The notes beneath the pieces are model-generated. The model ran no database searches. It was not told where the DNA came from and saw only the letters and a list, made by a program, of their open reading frames with translations. Positions 1 to 8,300 of a DNA stretch of 64,000 nucleotides are shown piece by piece. Source of the stretch: a bacterium (GTDB lineage Bacteria; Zhuqueibacterota; Zhuqueibacteria; Zhuqueibacterales; Zhuqueibacteraceae); assembly GCA_023150945.1 (NCBI GenBank), contig JAKLJX010000001.1, positions 434,001 through 498,000 of the forward strand. The letters run 5' to 3'. How positions within the stretch are numbered: position 1 is the stretch's first letter; each line of letters opens with the position of its first letter. Both the position numbers and the translations under genes were made by a program.

Positions 1-378
1 ACTGAAGAGCAGGGCAAAGGTGAGGGCAGTGCCGGCGAGCCAATACCGCAGATAAGGTTTGGGTTTGGGAGAGGGCAGACGAAAAGCGAGAAACGAGAAG
101 ATCAGCCAATGCAGGCTCAGGCCGAGCAGAAAACCATGCGCCACGAATTCCAGGCTGGGCGTGCCGGTCCAGGCGAGCGCCGGAACCGCCTGCCCCGCGA
201 GCGTGAGCAGGTAGGCGAGCTTGAGCAATTCCGCGGTGGCCAAGCCCGCGAACACCACGAAGCCTTGCGCGCGATAAACTTGCAGGGCAAACAAGCTGGC
301 AAACAATGCCAGAAACACGGCGATGCCGCTGGCCATCGTCAGATTCACCGCGTGCGGCGTGAGAGATTCAAGCATCAT
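1..378 (-). CDS. Integral membrane protein, C-terminus cut off by window edge
   Basis: An open frame of 126 codons runs from an ATG at 378 down to base 1 without a stop, so the C-terminus lies outside the window. Two ATGs are adjacent (378 and 375); the frame is open upstream but holds no other ATG nearby. The product is very hydrophobic: segments near residues 11-30, 35-55, 68-92 and 110-126 look like membrane helices separated by short polar loops, one of them rich in Pro and Lys (PSPKPKP). No family motif was recognised; it could be a stand-alone membrane protein or the membrane-sensor part of a signalling protein. The hydrophobic rhythm and clean frame make a real gene likely; the function is unknown. 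Confidence 0.6.
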   Translation of the reverse strand, partial: MMLESLTPHAVNLTMASGIAVFLALFASLFALQVYRAQGFVVFAGLATAELLKLAYLLTLAGQAVPALAWTGTPSLEFVAHGFLLGLSLHWLIFSFLAFRLPSPKPKPYLRYWLAGTALTFALLFS

Positions 379-492
379 GGCCGGTTCGAGCGAGTTTGCC
401 AAATGCGCAGCCCACGCCGCGGTCGCGATGGGTCTTGCCGCTGCGGGGATTGTCGCGAATAGTTATGAGGAGCGAATCGCGCCGGTGCCGGT

Positions 493-981
493 TCAGTCTT
501 CCAGCCAGTGGGCAGCGGGTTGATAAAGGCGGAAATCTCCGGACGGAATCAGTGTGAGGCCGGACACTGGCAGGTTGAGAATGTACGACCAGGCCCGCGC
601 CTCTCCTTGTGCAGCGGTCACCGGGATGATCTTGCGAATGTAGAGGCTGCGCGCCGGTTGATCCGGCCAGTAACCCTGAATCAAATCCAGCGTCTCGAAA
701 AAAATCTCGGGATCATGCACCTGATGCAGCTCGCCGTGCACCTGCTCGCCGCCGCTGCTTTCGATCATGCCGGGGAAGGCGCCGACGTCGTACAATCTGC
801 CGGCGGCGGTGGCAGGCCCGGCGAAGCTGGCCTTGTCCGGATTGTCCAAAAAATCAGCGCGCTCCATGCCGCGCATGAGTGTGCCATAGACGAAAAGAAG
901 GTTGGTTGTTTCCGCTGCCGGAGAACTGTGTGGCCGCAACCGAAACAAAGTGCTTTTGGGGAGATGATCGGTGAATAGCAT
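493..981 (-). CDS. Gamma-glutamylcyclotransferase (GGCT/AIG2-like) family protein
   Basis: This 162-aa protein carries the family signature VYGTLMRG at residues 31-38, the substrate-binding loop of the GGCT/AIG2 fold, and a Glu in VHGELHQV (E84) at the position of the usual catalytic acid. Family members release 5-oxoproline from gamma-glutamyl amines, amino acids or peptides; many bacterial ones have no assigned substrate. About 25 residues precede the fold and are unlike it. The chosen ATG has AGGA about eight bases upstream. It lies on the same strand as the truncated membrane protein downstream, 115 bp away. The family call is firm, the substrate is not known. Confidence 0.8.
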   Translation of the reverse strand: MLFTDHLPKSTLFRLRPHSSPAAETTNLLFVYGTLMRGMERADFLDNPDKASFAGPATAAGRLYDVGAFPGMIESSGGEQVHGELHQVHDPEIFFETLDLIQGYWPDQPARSLYIRKIIPVTAAQGEARAWSYILNLPVSGLTLIPSGDFRLYQPAAHWLED

Positions 982-1176
982 TGGGATTCCTGAACCGCCC
1001 GCGCGAGCGAAAAAATTTGCGAAAGGTAAGCATCCGCCTGCAGGATGTCAAGGGGTTTGAAGCTGCCGCGCTGCGGCCTGGCGCACGGGCGCAGCGTCGC
1101 GACGGTGCGTGGAGAGAAAAGCGGTGCGCCACCGGGATGATTGGCCGGGTGGCGCACCAGCAGGAGACGATCGCGC

Positions 1177-1986
1177 TCAAAAGGTGGCGGCGACTTCGAC
1201 CAATTCGAAAGTCAAATGAGCGGTGGGCAGAATCTGTTTAATGATGCGGTGCGGTGCTGCGCTCTCCAGCAGCAGAATCCAGCGCGCTTTGCCGGAAAAT
1301 CCTTCGACGCGATAGCAGTGGAACGAACCCGCGGGAACCGACACCTCTTCGGTGCGCACCACCCAGGCGCGTGCGATGGTTTCCTCATTTTCCATGGCGT
1401 CGAAAATCGGGAAAGTGAGAGTACGGCCCACAGCCAGCCGGCCAGTGCGCAGGAGATAATGCACGGCGTACACATCCGCGGCTCCGGGAGAGAGGCGGCG
1501 GTTGATGGTCACATCGCCGCCGAGAACCTCCGGCCGTTTCACCACGCCGGTGACGGCGCGACCGTCGTAGCGCAACCGGACTTCCCGCGTCAATTCATCA
1601 TCGAACACGATCGTGTGGCTGTTCACCGGACCAAGCGTCGAATCGGCGCGCAACGTGAAGGTGGTGGAGCGCGCAAACAATCCCGTTGTGGCTTCGGTGA
1701 CGTGAATGACGCCGGCGGCCCGATCATGCGTGATCGTGACCATGGCCTCGCCGAACACATTGTGCCCGGAGACGGTGCGATAGCGCAGTTGATCATCCAC
1801 CAACAATTGCGCGTTGAAAGGGTCGTGCGATGGGAAGTTTTGGGCAGCCACGGGCGCGAGCGGCAGGAATACGAAAGCGAGAAGCACCGCTCCCTGCCAC
1901 ACGCCTGTCGCCGTGTGCTTCCTGCCCCGCCGGGCAAAGCGGCACCGCGGCCGGTTCAACGAAACGAGCGCACCGGAAACGAACAT
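1177..1986 (-). CDS. Exported DUF3108-like protein
   Basis: A 269-aa protein with a basic N-terminus (RCRFARRGRK), a hydrophobic signal segment around residues 30-47 ending in VAAQ, and a mature part dominated by beta-strands. The pattern of threonine- and valine-rich strands, and a late segment reading SVPAGSFHCYRVEGF, resembles periplasmic DUF3108/YmfJ-type proteins, where a conserved Cys and Tyr follow a PAG turn. Such proteins are secreted or periplasmic and of unknown function. AGAGGAG lies six bases ahead of the ATG, supporting the start. It stands alone between the GGCT-like gene and the divergent aminopeptidase promoter. Family placement is from motif resemblance only. Confidence 0.75.
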   Translation of the reverse strand: MFVSGALVSLNRPRCRFARRGRKHTATGVWQGAVLLAFVFLPLAPVAAQNFPSHDPFNAQLLVDDQLRYRTVSGHNVFGEAMVTITHDRAAGVIHVTEATTGLFARSTTFTLRADSTLGPVNSHTIVFDDELTREVRLRYDGRAVTGVVKRPEVLGGDVTINRRLSPGAADVYAVHYLLRTGRLAVGRTLTFPIFDAMENEETIARAWVVRTEEVSVPAGSFHCYRVEGFSGKARWILLLESAAPHRIIKQILPTAHLTFELVEVAATF

Positions 1987-2525
1987 GGGAACTCCTCTTC
2001 ATCCATAAAGCGTTCTGGCCGAGGCCTCATGCCTCTGCCGGTAAGCCGGTTCGAAAAATCTTCTGAGCAGTCCGCAATCAAAACATGGCCATCCCGCAGG
2101 CCAAACAGCTCCCGCGGCAGGAGCAGCTTCTCGAGAATTCGCGATTGCAGACAGACTTAATTAGCCGCAACCGGTCGCACCTGCCGATAAACGATTTGCC
2201 GGCGAAAAGCAGGTTGCGTGATCGAGAACAGAAGTCTACCCCCCCGGCCTGCCGGAAACGTAAAATCATCTCCGCAGATTGCCAGGTTGAGTGTACAATT
2301 TGACCAGGTCTGCGTTCGGGAATGTTTCACCCTCGGTTACGCCCAGGTTTCCAAATCAACGGCTGGGAGACTCTGGTGATTTTGCTGCAACAGCCAAGCG
2401 GTTGCAGAAACATTTCCAGCGAAGATGCGGATGCAGAAAAAATGTTCGCAGGATCGTTGCCAAGCGTCTACTAATAGTCGGCTGTTTTTCGACCAGTCGC
2501 AAGCAGGCAACGCCCCGGCCCGTTG
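1987..2525. other. Intergenic region between divergent genes
   Basis: No convincing gene: open frames here are under 90 codons, lack ribosome binding sites and have no recognisable product. It holds the 5' side of the exported DUF3108-like gene and leads into the aminopeptidase promoter. It is more AT-rich than its surroundings towards the right end. Confidence 0.5.
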
Positions 2526-2554
2526 TTGACAATCTAGCAATCATTTAATATATT
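2526..2554 (+). promoter_or_regulatory. Sigma-70-type promoter of the M29 aminopeptidase
   Basis: TTGACA at 2526-2531, a 17-base spacer, then TATATT at 2549-2554. This is close to the housekeeping consensus and sits in an AT-rich pocket. Transcription would begin near 2561 and give a leader of about 80 bases. It also rules against the more upstream start codon at 2554 for the next gene, since that ATG overlaps the -10 box. Confidence 0.7.
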
Positions 2555-2640
2555 TGCCGGTCGTTCTGCCAGATGCCACTAATTCAATGATTTCGGCATT
2601 GCGCGACTGGCATCACGAACTTCAACATTGGCGGAATGCT

Positions 2641-3822
2641 ATGAAAGACCCAAGACTAGCACGGTTGGCGGAGGTTCTCACGCGTCACTCCACCCGTCTC
2701 CAGAAAGGGGAACGGGTTTTGATCGAAGCCTATGATGTTCCGGAGATATTCGTCACCGAACTGATTGCCGCGGCAGTGCAATGCGGCGCCCTGCCGATTG
2801 TCGAGACCAAGCACAATCAGGTGTTGCGCCAGATGTACCGCAAGTATGGCGAGGATGCCTTCAAGCTGCTGGGCGACATCGAAAAATACCGCATGGCCAA
2901 GATGGACGCCTACATCGGCGTGCGCGGCAGCCACAACATTTGCGAAATGTCGGACGTGCCGGCGCTCAACATGCGGCATTTGCAGCGCCACATCTTTCAG
3001 CCGGTGCACCATGACATTCGCCTGAAGACCAAATGGGTGGTGTTGCGCTATCCCAATTCCGCCATGGCTCAGCAGGCGGGCATGAGCAGCGAGGCCTTCG
3101 AGGATTTCTACTTCGACGTGTGCACGATGGACTACGGCCGCATGTCGCACGCCATGCAGGCGCTCAAGGAATTCATGGAGCGCACCGACCGCGTGCGTCT
3201 CGTCGGGCCGGGCACCGATTTGGAATTCAGCATCAAGGGCATTCCCGCCGTGCCGTGCGGCGGTGAGTTCAACATCCCCGACGGCGAGTGTTTTACGGCG
3301 CCGGTGCGCGATTCGGTCAACGGCCGCATTCACTTCAACACGCCGACGATCCATCAAGGCGTGGCCTTCTCCGACATCGAGTTCACCTTCGAGAACGGCA
3401 GGATTGTCAAAGCCACGGCCGACAAAACCGCCCGCCTCAATGAGATTCTCGACACCGACGAGGGCGCGCGTTACATCGGCGAATTTTCCTTCGGCTTCAA
3501 CCCCTACATCACCAAGCCGATGCTTGACATTCTCTTCGATGAGAAGATCGCCGGCTCGTTCCATTTCACTCCCGGCAACGCCTACGAGCACGCCGACAAC
3601 GGCAATCGCAGCCAGGTGCACTGGGACCTGGTGATGATTCAAACGCCCGAGTACGGCGGCGGCCAGATCTACTGCGATGATGTGCTCGTGCGCCGCGACG
3701 GCAAATTCGTGATTCCGGAGCTGCTGGCGCTCAATCCCGAAAACCTGATCGGCAGCGGCAACGGCAGAGCCGTCCGGCCGCGTGTCACCGAAGAAGAACC
3801 GCTGGAGGAAGTGTACGCCTGA
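2641..3822 (+). CDS. M29-family aminopeptidase (AmpS/PepS/aminopeptidase T type)
   Basis: 393 residues, usual for family M29, which are cytoplasmic dinuclear-metal exopeptidases removing N-terminal residues from peptides. Family landmarks are visible: EFNIPDGE (a metal-binding Glu region), EFSFGFNP, HFTPGNAYEH and the C-terminal SQVHWDLV, which together supply the Glu, His, Tyr and Asp metal ligands. An in-frame ATG at 2554 exists, but it overlaps the promoter -10 box; the ATG at 2641 begins the family-like sequence MKDPRLARLAEVL and has a weak GGCGGA ahead of it. The next feature, 35 bases after the stop, is the inverted hexanucleotide array, then the SelW selenoprotein gene, which may be co-transcribed. 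Confidence 0.92.
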   Translation: MKDPRLARLAEVLTRHSTRLQKGERVLIEAYDVPEIFVTELIAAAVQCGALPIVETKHNQVLRQMYRKYGEDAFKLLGDIEKYRMAKMDAYIGVRGSHNICEMSDVPALNMRHLQRHIFQPVHHDIRLKTKWVVLRYPNSAMAQQAGMSSEAFEDFYFDVCTMDYGRMSHAMQALKEFMERTDRVRLVGPGTDLEFSIKGIPAVPCGGEFNIPDGECFTAPVRDSVNGRIHFNTPTIHQGVAFSDIEFTFENGRIVKATADKTARLNEILDTDEGARYIGEFSFGFNPYITKPMLDILFDEKIAGSFHFTPGNAYEHADNGNRSQVHWDLVMIQTPEYGGGQIYCDDVLVRRDGKFVIPELLALNPENLIGSGNGRAVRPRVTEEEPLEEVYA

Positions 3823-3857
3823 CGCGTGCCCTGCTCTGGGAGATGATGGTCGCTCCG

Positions 3858-4036
3858 ACTCCTACTCTTACTCCTACTCTTACTCCTACTCCTACTCGCT
3901 TTTGATCGTCGAGATTCGAGTAAGAGTAGGAGTAAGAGTAGGAGTAAGAGTAAGAGTAAGAGTAAGAGTAAGAGTAAGAGTAAGAGTAAGAGTAAGAGTA
4001 AGAGTAAGAGTAAGAGTAGGAGTAAGAGTAGGAGTA
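3858..4036. repeat. Hexanucleotide microsatellite in two inverted arms
   Basis: The left arm (3858-3897) is built of CTTACT and CCTACT units; the right arm (3918-4036, about 20 units) is built of the reverse complement, AGTAAG with interspersed AGTAGG. A 20-base spacer (CTTTTGATCGTCGAGATT region) separates them. The left arm pairs with the first 40 bases of the right arm with few mismatches, so the DNA or RNA can form a hairpin of about 40 bp. AGTAGG variants lie at both ends of the right arm while its middle is pure AGTAAG, the picture expected of slippage expansion. It lies between the aminopeptidase stop and the SelW gene. Translated low-complexity frames through it are artefacts. Confidence 0.95.
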
Positions 4037-4079
4037 GCGGGAGCAGAAGTACCATCTTTTGTAAGGGAACGACGGAGAG

Positions 4080-4298
4080 ATGAGAATTTCCATCGAATAC
4101 TGCGTGCAGTGAAACTACTGGCCGCAAGCCTCCAGTTTGGAGCGCGAGATTAGATCGCATTTCCCTCAGGCTGCCGTCGAGTTGATCGAAGGCAGCCACG
4201 GCATTTTTGACGTGAAGCAGGACGGCCGTTTGCTCTATTCGAAGCATGACACCGGCCGTTTTCCCCAAAGCCGTGAAATCCTCATGAAGCTGAAGTGA
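4080..4298 (+). CDS. selW: SelW/Rdx-family selenoprotein, in-frame UGA as selenocysteine
   Basis: Read through the TGA at 4110-4112, this gene gives a 72-residue protein with Sec at position 11. The start reads MRISIEYCVQ, then Sec, then NYWPQASSL; this is the CxxU redox motif in the IEYCxxC/U-NYxPxA context of the SelT/SelW/SelH (Rdx) thioredoxin-like family. The rest also matches: ELIEGSHGIFDVKQDGRLLY and GRFPQSREI correspond to the family's GGVFEV..DG..L and GFP..kEL positions. Length is typical. An in-frame TAA at 4062-4064 fixes the start region; GGAG (4074-4077) or AAGGGA (4063-4068) could be the ribosome binding site. Family members are cytoplasmic thiol or selenol oxidoreductases with unresolved partners. 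No sel genes are in the window, so decoding machinery must lie elsewhere. The alternative, a nonsense-broken Cys version, is less likely because 61 codons downstream stay intact. Confidence 0.85.
4113..4145 (+). promoter_or_regulatory. Candidate bacterial SECIS hairpin
   Basis: Three bases after the UGA, ACTGG (4115-4119) can pair with CCAGT, giving ACTGG-CCGCAAGCCT-CCAGT; an alternative inner pairing uses GGC with GCC. Bacterial SECIS elements are short hairpins just downstream of UGA with G in the apical loop, so position and size fit, but the stem is short and was judged by eye only. Confidence 0.4.
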
Positions 4299-4356
4299 AC
4301 CGCGTCCCGCTTTTGGTTCCCTGCCGGAACTGTGGCGGGACACTTTCTTTCAAGCC

Positions 4357-5322
4357 ATGCCGCTCTCATTCCTGTTGACCGCACTCATCGCCCTGTGCGC
4401 GTGGCCGTGCGCAATCGCCGCCGGCCCCGGCGCTGCCCTGACGCCCATGCCCAGCCCCCTTCACGCCGACACTCGCGCCGAGCTGGACCGTTATTTCCAA
4501 CAGCTCACCGACAGCCTGCAGGCAGAAATCTGCGTGGCCCTGCGCGATTTGGAAACCGGCCGCGAGTACTTTTTCAACGAAAAGACCATGCTGCATGCCG
4601 CGAGCACGATGAAGGTCGCGGTGATGATCGAAGTCTTCCGCCAGGCGGAGTCGGGAAAATTCCAACTCAGCGATTCGCTTGCCGTGCGCAATCAGTTCAC
4701 CAGCATCGTCGATGGCTCGCCCTACCGCCTGGACTTGGGAGAGGACAGCGATGATTCCCTCTACGTCGCGCTCGGCGGCAAAATGGCCATCCGCGAGCTT
4801 GTCCGCCAGATGATCACGGTGAGCAGCAATCTCGCCACCAACCTGCTGATCGAACTGGTGCGGGCCGACAGCGTCATGCAAACGCTGCATCGCCTCGGCA
4901 TTCATGAGCTGCACGTGCTGCGCGGCGTGGAAGATCTCAAAGCCTACGAGCGGGGTATGAACAATCGCACCAATGCCCTCGCGCTCATGCTCTGCCTGCA
5001 GGCCATTGCCGAAGGCCGCGCCGCCAGTCCCGCCGGTTGTGAGGCGATGATTGCGATTCTGCAGGAGCAAAAATTCAGACAAAACATTCCCGCGGGTGTG
5101 CCGCCGGGTTTTTGGGTGGCCAACAAAACCGGCTCGATTACCGCCATCGATCATGATTGCGCCATCATCGGGCAGGCCCAGCGCAAACCGGTGGTGCTGG
5201 CCGTGCTCACGCACAAAATCGCCACGCACCAACAAGCCTACGAAACCATTGCCCATGTCACCCGGCACCTGTTCGAGACGCTCGTGCTGCCCGCTGTGCC
5301 GGAACGCCTGCCGGTGCATTGA
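4357..5322 (+). CDS. Class A beta-lactamase-like serine hydrolase
   Basis: 321 residues with a signal peptide (hydrophobic residues 4-22) and the active-site motifs of the penicillin-recognising serine fold: STMK (S83, K86), SSN at 156-158 in the place of the usual SDN, a GVEDLKAYERG stretch (E192) in the omega-loop region, and KTG at 257-259. Class A enzymes acylate on the first Ser and deacylate through the omega-loop Glu. It would act in the periplasm. The SSN variant and its divergence leave open whether it hydrolyses beta-lactams or acts on cell-wall peptides. The start is the first ATG before the signal sequence; it lies 58 bases after the SelW stop and 40 bases before the propeller kinase, all on the same strand, so one transcript is possible. 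Confidence 0.85.
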   Translation: MPLSFLLTALIALCAWPCAIAAGPGAALTPMPSPLHADTRAELDRYFQQLTDSLQAEICVALRDLETGREYFFNEKTMLHAASTMKVAVMIEVFRQAESGKFQLSDSLAVRNQFTSIVDGSPYRLDLGEDSDDSLYVALGGKMAIRELVRQMITVSSNLATNLLIELVRADSVMQTLHRLGIHELHVLRGVEDLKAYERGMNNRTNALALMLCLQAIAEGRAASPAGCEAMIAILQEQKFRQNIPAGVPPGFWVANKTGSITAIDHDCAIIGQAQRKPVVLAVLTHKIATHQQAYETIAHVTRHLFETLVLPAVPERLPVH

Positions 5323-5362
5323 GCGCACCGCATGCTCTCATTCTGATCGTGCAAGGTCCCTC

Positions 5363-8300
5363 ATGAAAACCCACGCGCTTCTCCCGCTGCTGGCTGCGCT
5401 GGTGTCGGCTCTGCTGCCCGGCTACAGCACCGCGCAGATGCTGCAGATTCACAAATACGGCACGGCGCAGGGCCTGCCGCAAAGCGAAATCATCGAGATC
5501 TATCAGGATCGGCAGGGGTACATTTGGTTTGGCACGTATGAAAACGGCGTGGCGCGCTACGACGGCAGCCGCATGAAACATTTCTCAGTCGAGGCCGGGC
5601 TGGCGCATGCCTCGGTGCGCGCGATCGTGCAGGATCGATGGAATAATTTGTGGATCGGCACCGAAAATGGCCTCTCCTGTCTCACGCCCGGAGAAACCAT
5701 CTTCAACTTCACCACGCGTGAGGGCCTGCCGTCCAATCAAATTTTCAGCCTGCGGGAGGATGACCAAGGCAATCTCTGGGTCGGCACCAGCAACGGACTG
5801 TGCCGGGGTGTCGTGCCCGACAAAATCGCCACGGCCCGGCAGGAGCGGCCGGCATTGACTTTCACCAAGTATCCATTCGCTGACACCAGCGCCGATACGG
5901 TGGTGCGCACGATCGTGATCGCGCCCGATCGTCAACTCTGGGCTGGCACGGGCGACGGCATCTACCTGTTGCAAGCGGGCCAACTGGTGGTGGCGCCGGA
6001 AACACAAACGCTGCAAGATGACTTCGTGCGCGAGCTGTTGTTCACGCCGGACAGCACGCTGTGGATCGGCACCAGCGGTGGCCTCTACCGGCTGCAGCAG
6101 CACCGCCTCGAATCCGTTTTCACGCCGGTGCAGCCGCGGGATGAAAATATCTATGCGCTCGCGGCGGATCACGTCGGCAATTTGTGGATCGGCACGCGTT
6201 CGGGCTTGAGCAAGTTCGATGGCCGCAGCTTCGTGCATTATGAAACCCGGCACGGCCTGCCCAACAACTTTGTGCGCACCCTGCTGGTCGATTATGAGAA
6301 CAACATCTGGGTCGGCACCATCGGCGCCGGCGCCGGCAAAATATTCGGATGGAACATCCAGAACTACACGCGCGAGGTCGGGCTGCCGGTCAATGTCGTC
6401 TACAGCTTTCTGGAAGATCGCAACGGCCGGGTGTGGATCGGCACAGGCGGCGGCGGACTGGCGGTCGTGGCCCGCGATACGGTCACCGTCTTTGATGCCC
6501 GCACCGTGCTGCCGGACAACTTCGTGCACGGTCTGGCGCAATCACCCTCCGGCGACATTTGGGTGGCCACCAATGGCGGGGCAGCGCGCTGGCGCAACGG
6601 AAGCTGGCGCAAATTCACCGAACGCGAAGACGGCCTGCCCCACGGCAGTTTACGCCACGTGCTTTGTGCCCCCAACGGCGAAGTATGGTTCAGCAGCGCC
6701 GGCGGTGGCGCGATTCGTTATCACAATGAGCGCTTCGAGTCCTTCACCACAGCGCAGGGACTGCCGCACAACTCGGTCACGCAGATTCACCTGGATCGCC
6801 GCGGCCGCTTGTGGATGGCAACCGATGCCGGCTTGTTCATGCGCGATGCCAACGGCCAGCCGCATGTGTTTGACCATTTCGAAAATCTGGTCGCGCCCAC
6901 CATCTATTGCATTTGCGAAGATCACACTGGCGCGCTCTGGTTCGGCACGCGCTTCGGCGGCGCCTTGCACTGTGAAAACGATGGCTTCAAAGTCATCGAT
7001 GCCAGCGATGGTTTGCCGAGCCGGACCATTTACTTCATTGCCGAAGACGGCCGGCAGCGCCTGTGGTTCGGCACGAATGACGGCGTTGCTTACCAGCAAA
7101 ATTCCACGTATGCATATCTCAACGCTGCCGCCGGCCTCGCCGACAATGAATGCAACACCCGCGCCGCCCTGCTCGACCGGCAGGGTTGGATGTGGTTCGG
7201 CACTATCGCCGGCGCTTCGCGCGTGAACGTGCACGCCGTGCCCTTTCGCTCCGTGCCGCCGCGCGTGGACATTCTTGCGTTGGAATGGCAGGGCAGACTG
7301 TTTCACCGCTTCGATGCCGTGGCCATGACTTCCAGCGATGCGAACGTGTTGAATTTCAGGCTGGGCACACTCTCTTTTCTCAACGAAAACGCCAATCGCA
7401 ATTTCGTGATGCTGCAGGGTTTCGACAGCGACTGGAAGGACCTGGGCGCCGAACGCGAAATTCGCTACACCAACCTGGCGCCGAAACAATACCAGCTCCT
7501 GGTGCGCGGCCAAAACGCTTTGGGCCTGTCCTCCGCCGATACCGCCCGCTTCGCTTTTGCGGTGAAACCGGAATTCTATGAGACCACCGCCTTCTTCGCC
7601 GGCTGTGCCGTGTTGTTCGCGGGATTGATCTATGGCGGCTTCCGTTTCCGCGTGCATCAGGTGCGCGCGCGCGAACGCGAGCTGGAACAGGCGGTGGCCG
7701 AGAAAACCACCCGCTTGCAGGAGACGCACTCGTTTCTCGCCACCGTCAAGGAATCGCTGCCCATCGGCCTGCTGGTGTTGGATGCCCGCGGCCTGATCGT
7801 CGAAGTCAATCGTGCCGCGCAGGAATTGTTCGGCTTTTCCGCCGAGGAGATGCGCGGCCGCGAGCTGCACGCCCTGCTTTCCAGTCCGCTGCTCAAGCGT
7901 GACGCGGTGTGGGAAGCGCTCGCGGGCCAGAAGGCCGAAATCGATCTCATGGGCTTGCACCAAAGCGGCAAGCGCTTCGTTTGCCAGGTGCATTCCGACC
8001 ATGTCAATGACAGCGCGGGCCGCCTGCATTTCCTCATCCTCACCTGCGAAAACATCGATGAGCGCAAAGAGCTGGAGGCCAAGCTCATCGAGAATGAAAA
8101 GCAGCTCGCCATGATCGACTTGATGGCCGGCATGGGCGACGTGTTGAACAACAAACTCGCCGGCATCCAGGGCTACATCGACGTGTTGAAAACCGAGCTG
8201 GCCCAGCTTGCCAATGCCGAATCTGCGCGCGCCATCGCCTGGGTGCAGGGCGCGATTCACGACATGAGCAAAGTCATCCGCCAGTTGATCGATTGCAGCG

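Noticed and set aside
2554-2640. 29 extra codons at the start of the aminopeptidase
   Set aside because: The ATG at 2554 overlaps the -10 box of a near-consensus promoter and the extra residues are unlike the family.
3669-4343. Long frame with a poly-Leu run and other frames with SYSYSY or VRVRVR runs
   Set aside because: They are translations of the hexanucleotide repeat; each differs by phase and none has a start signal or recognisable domain.
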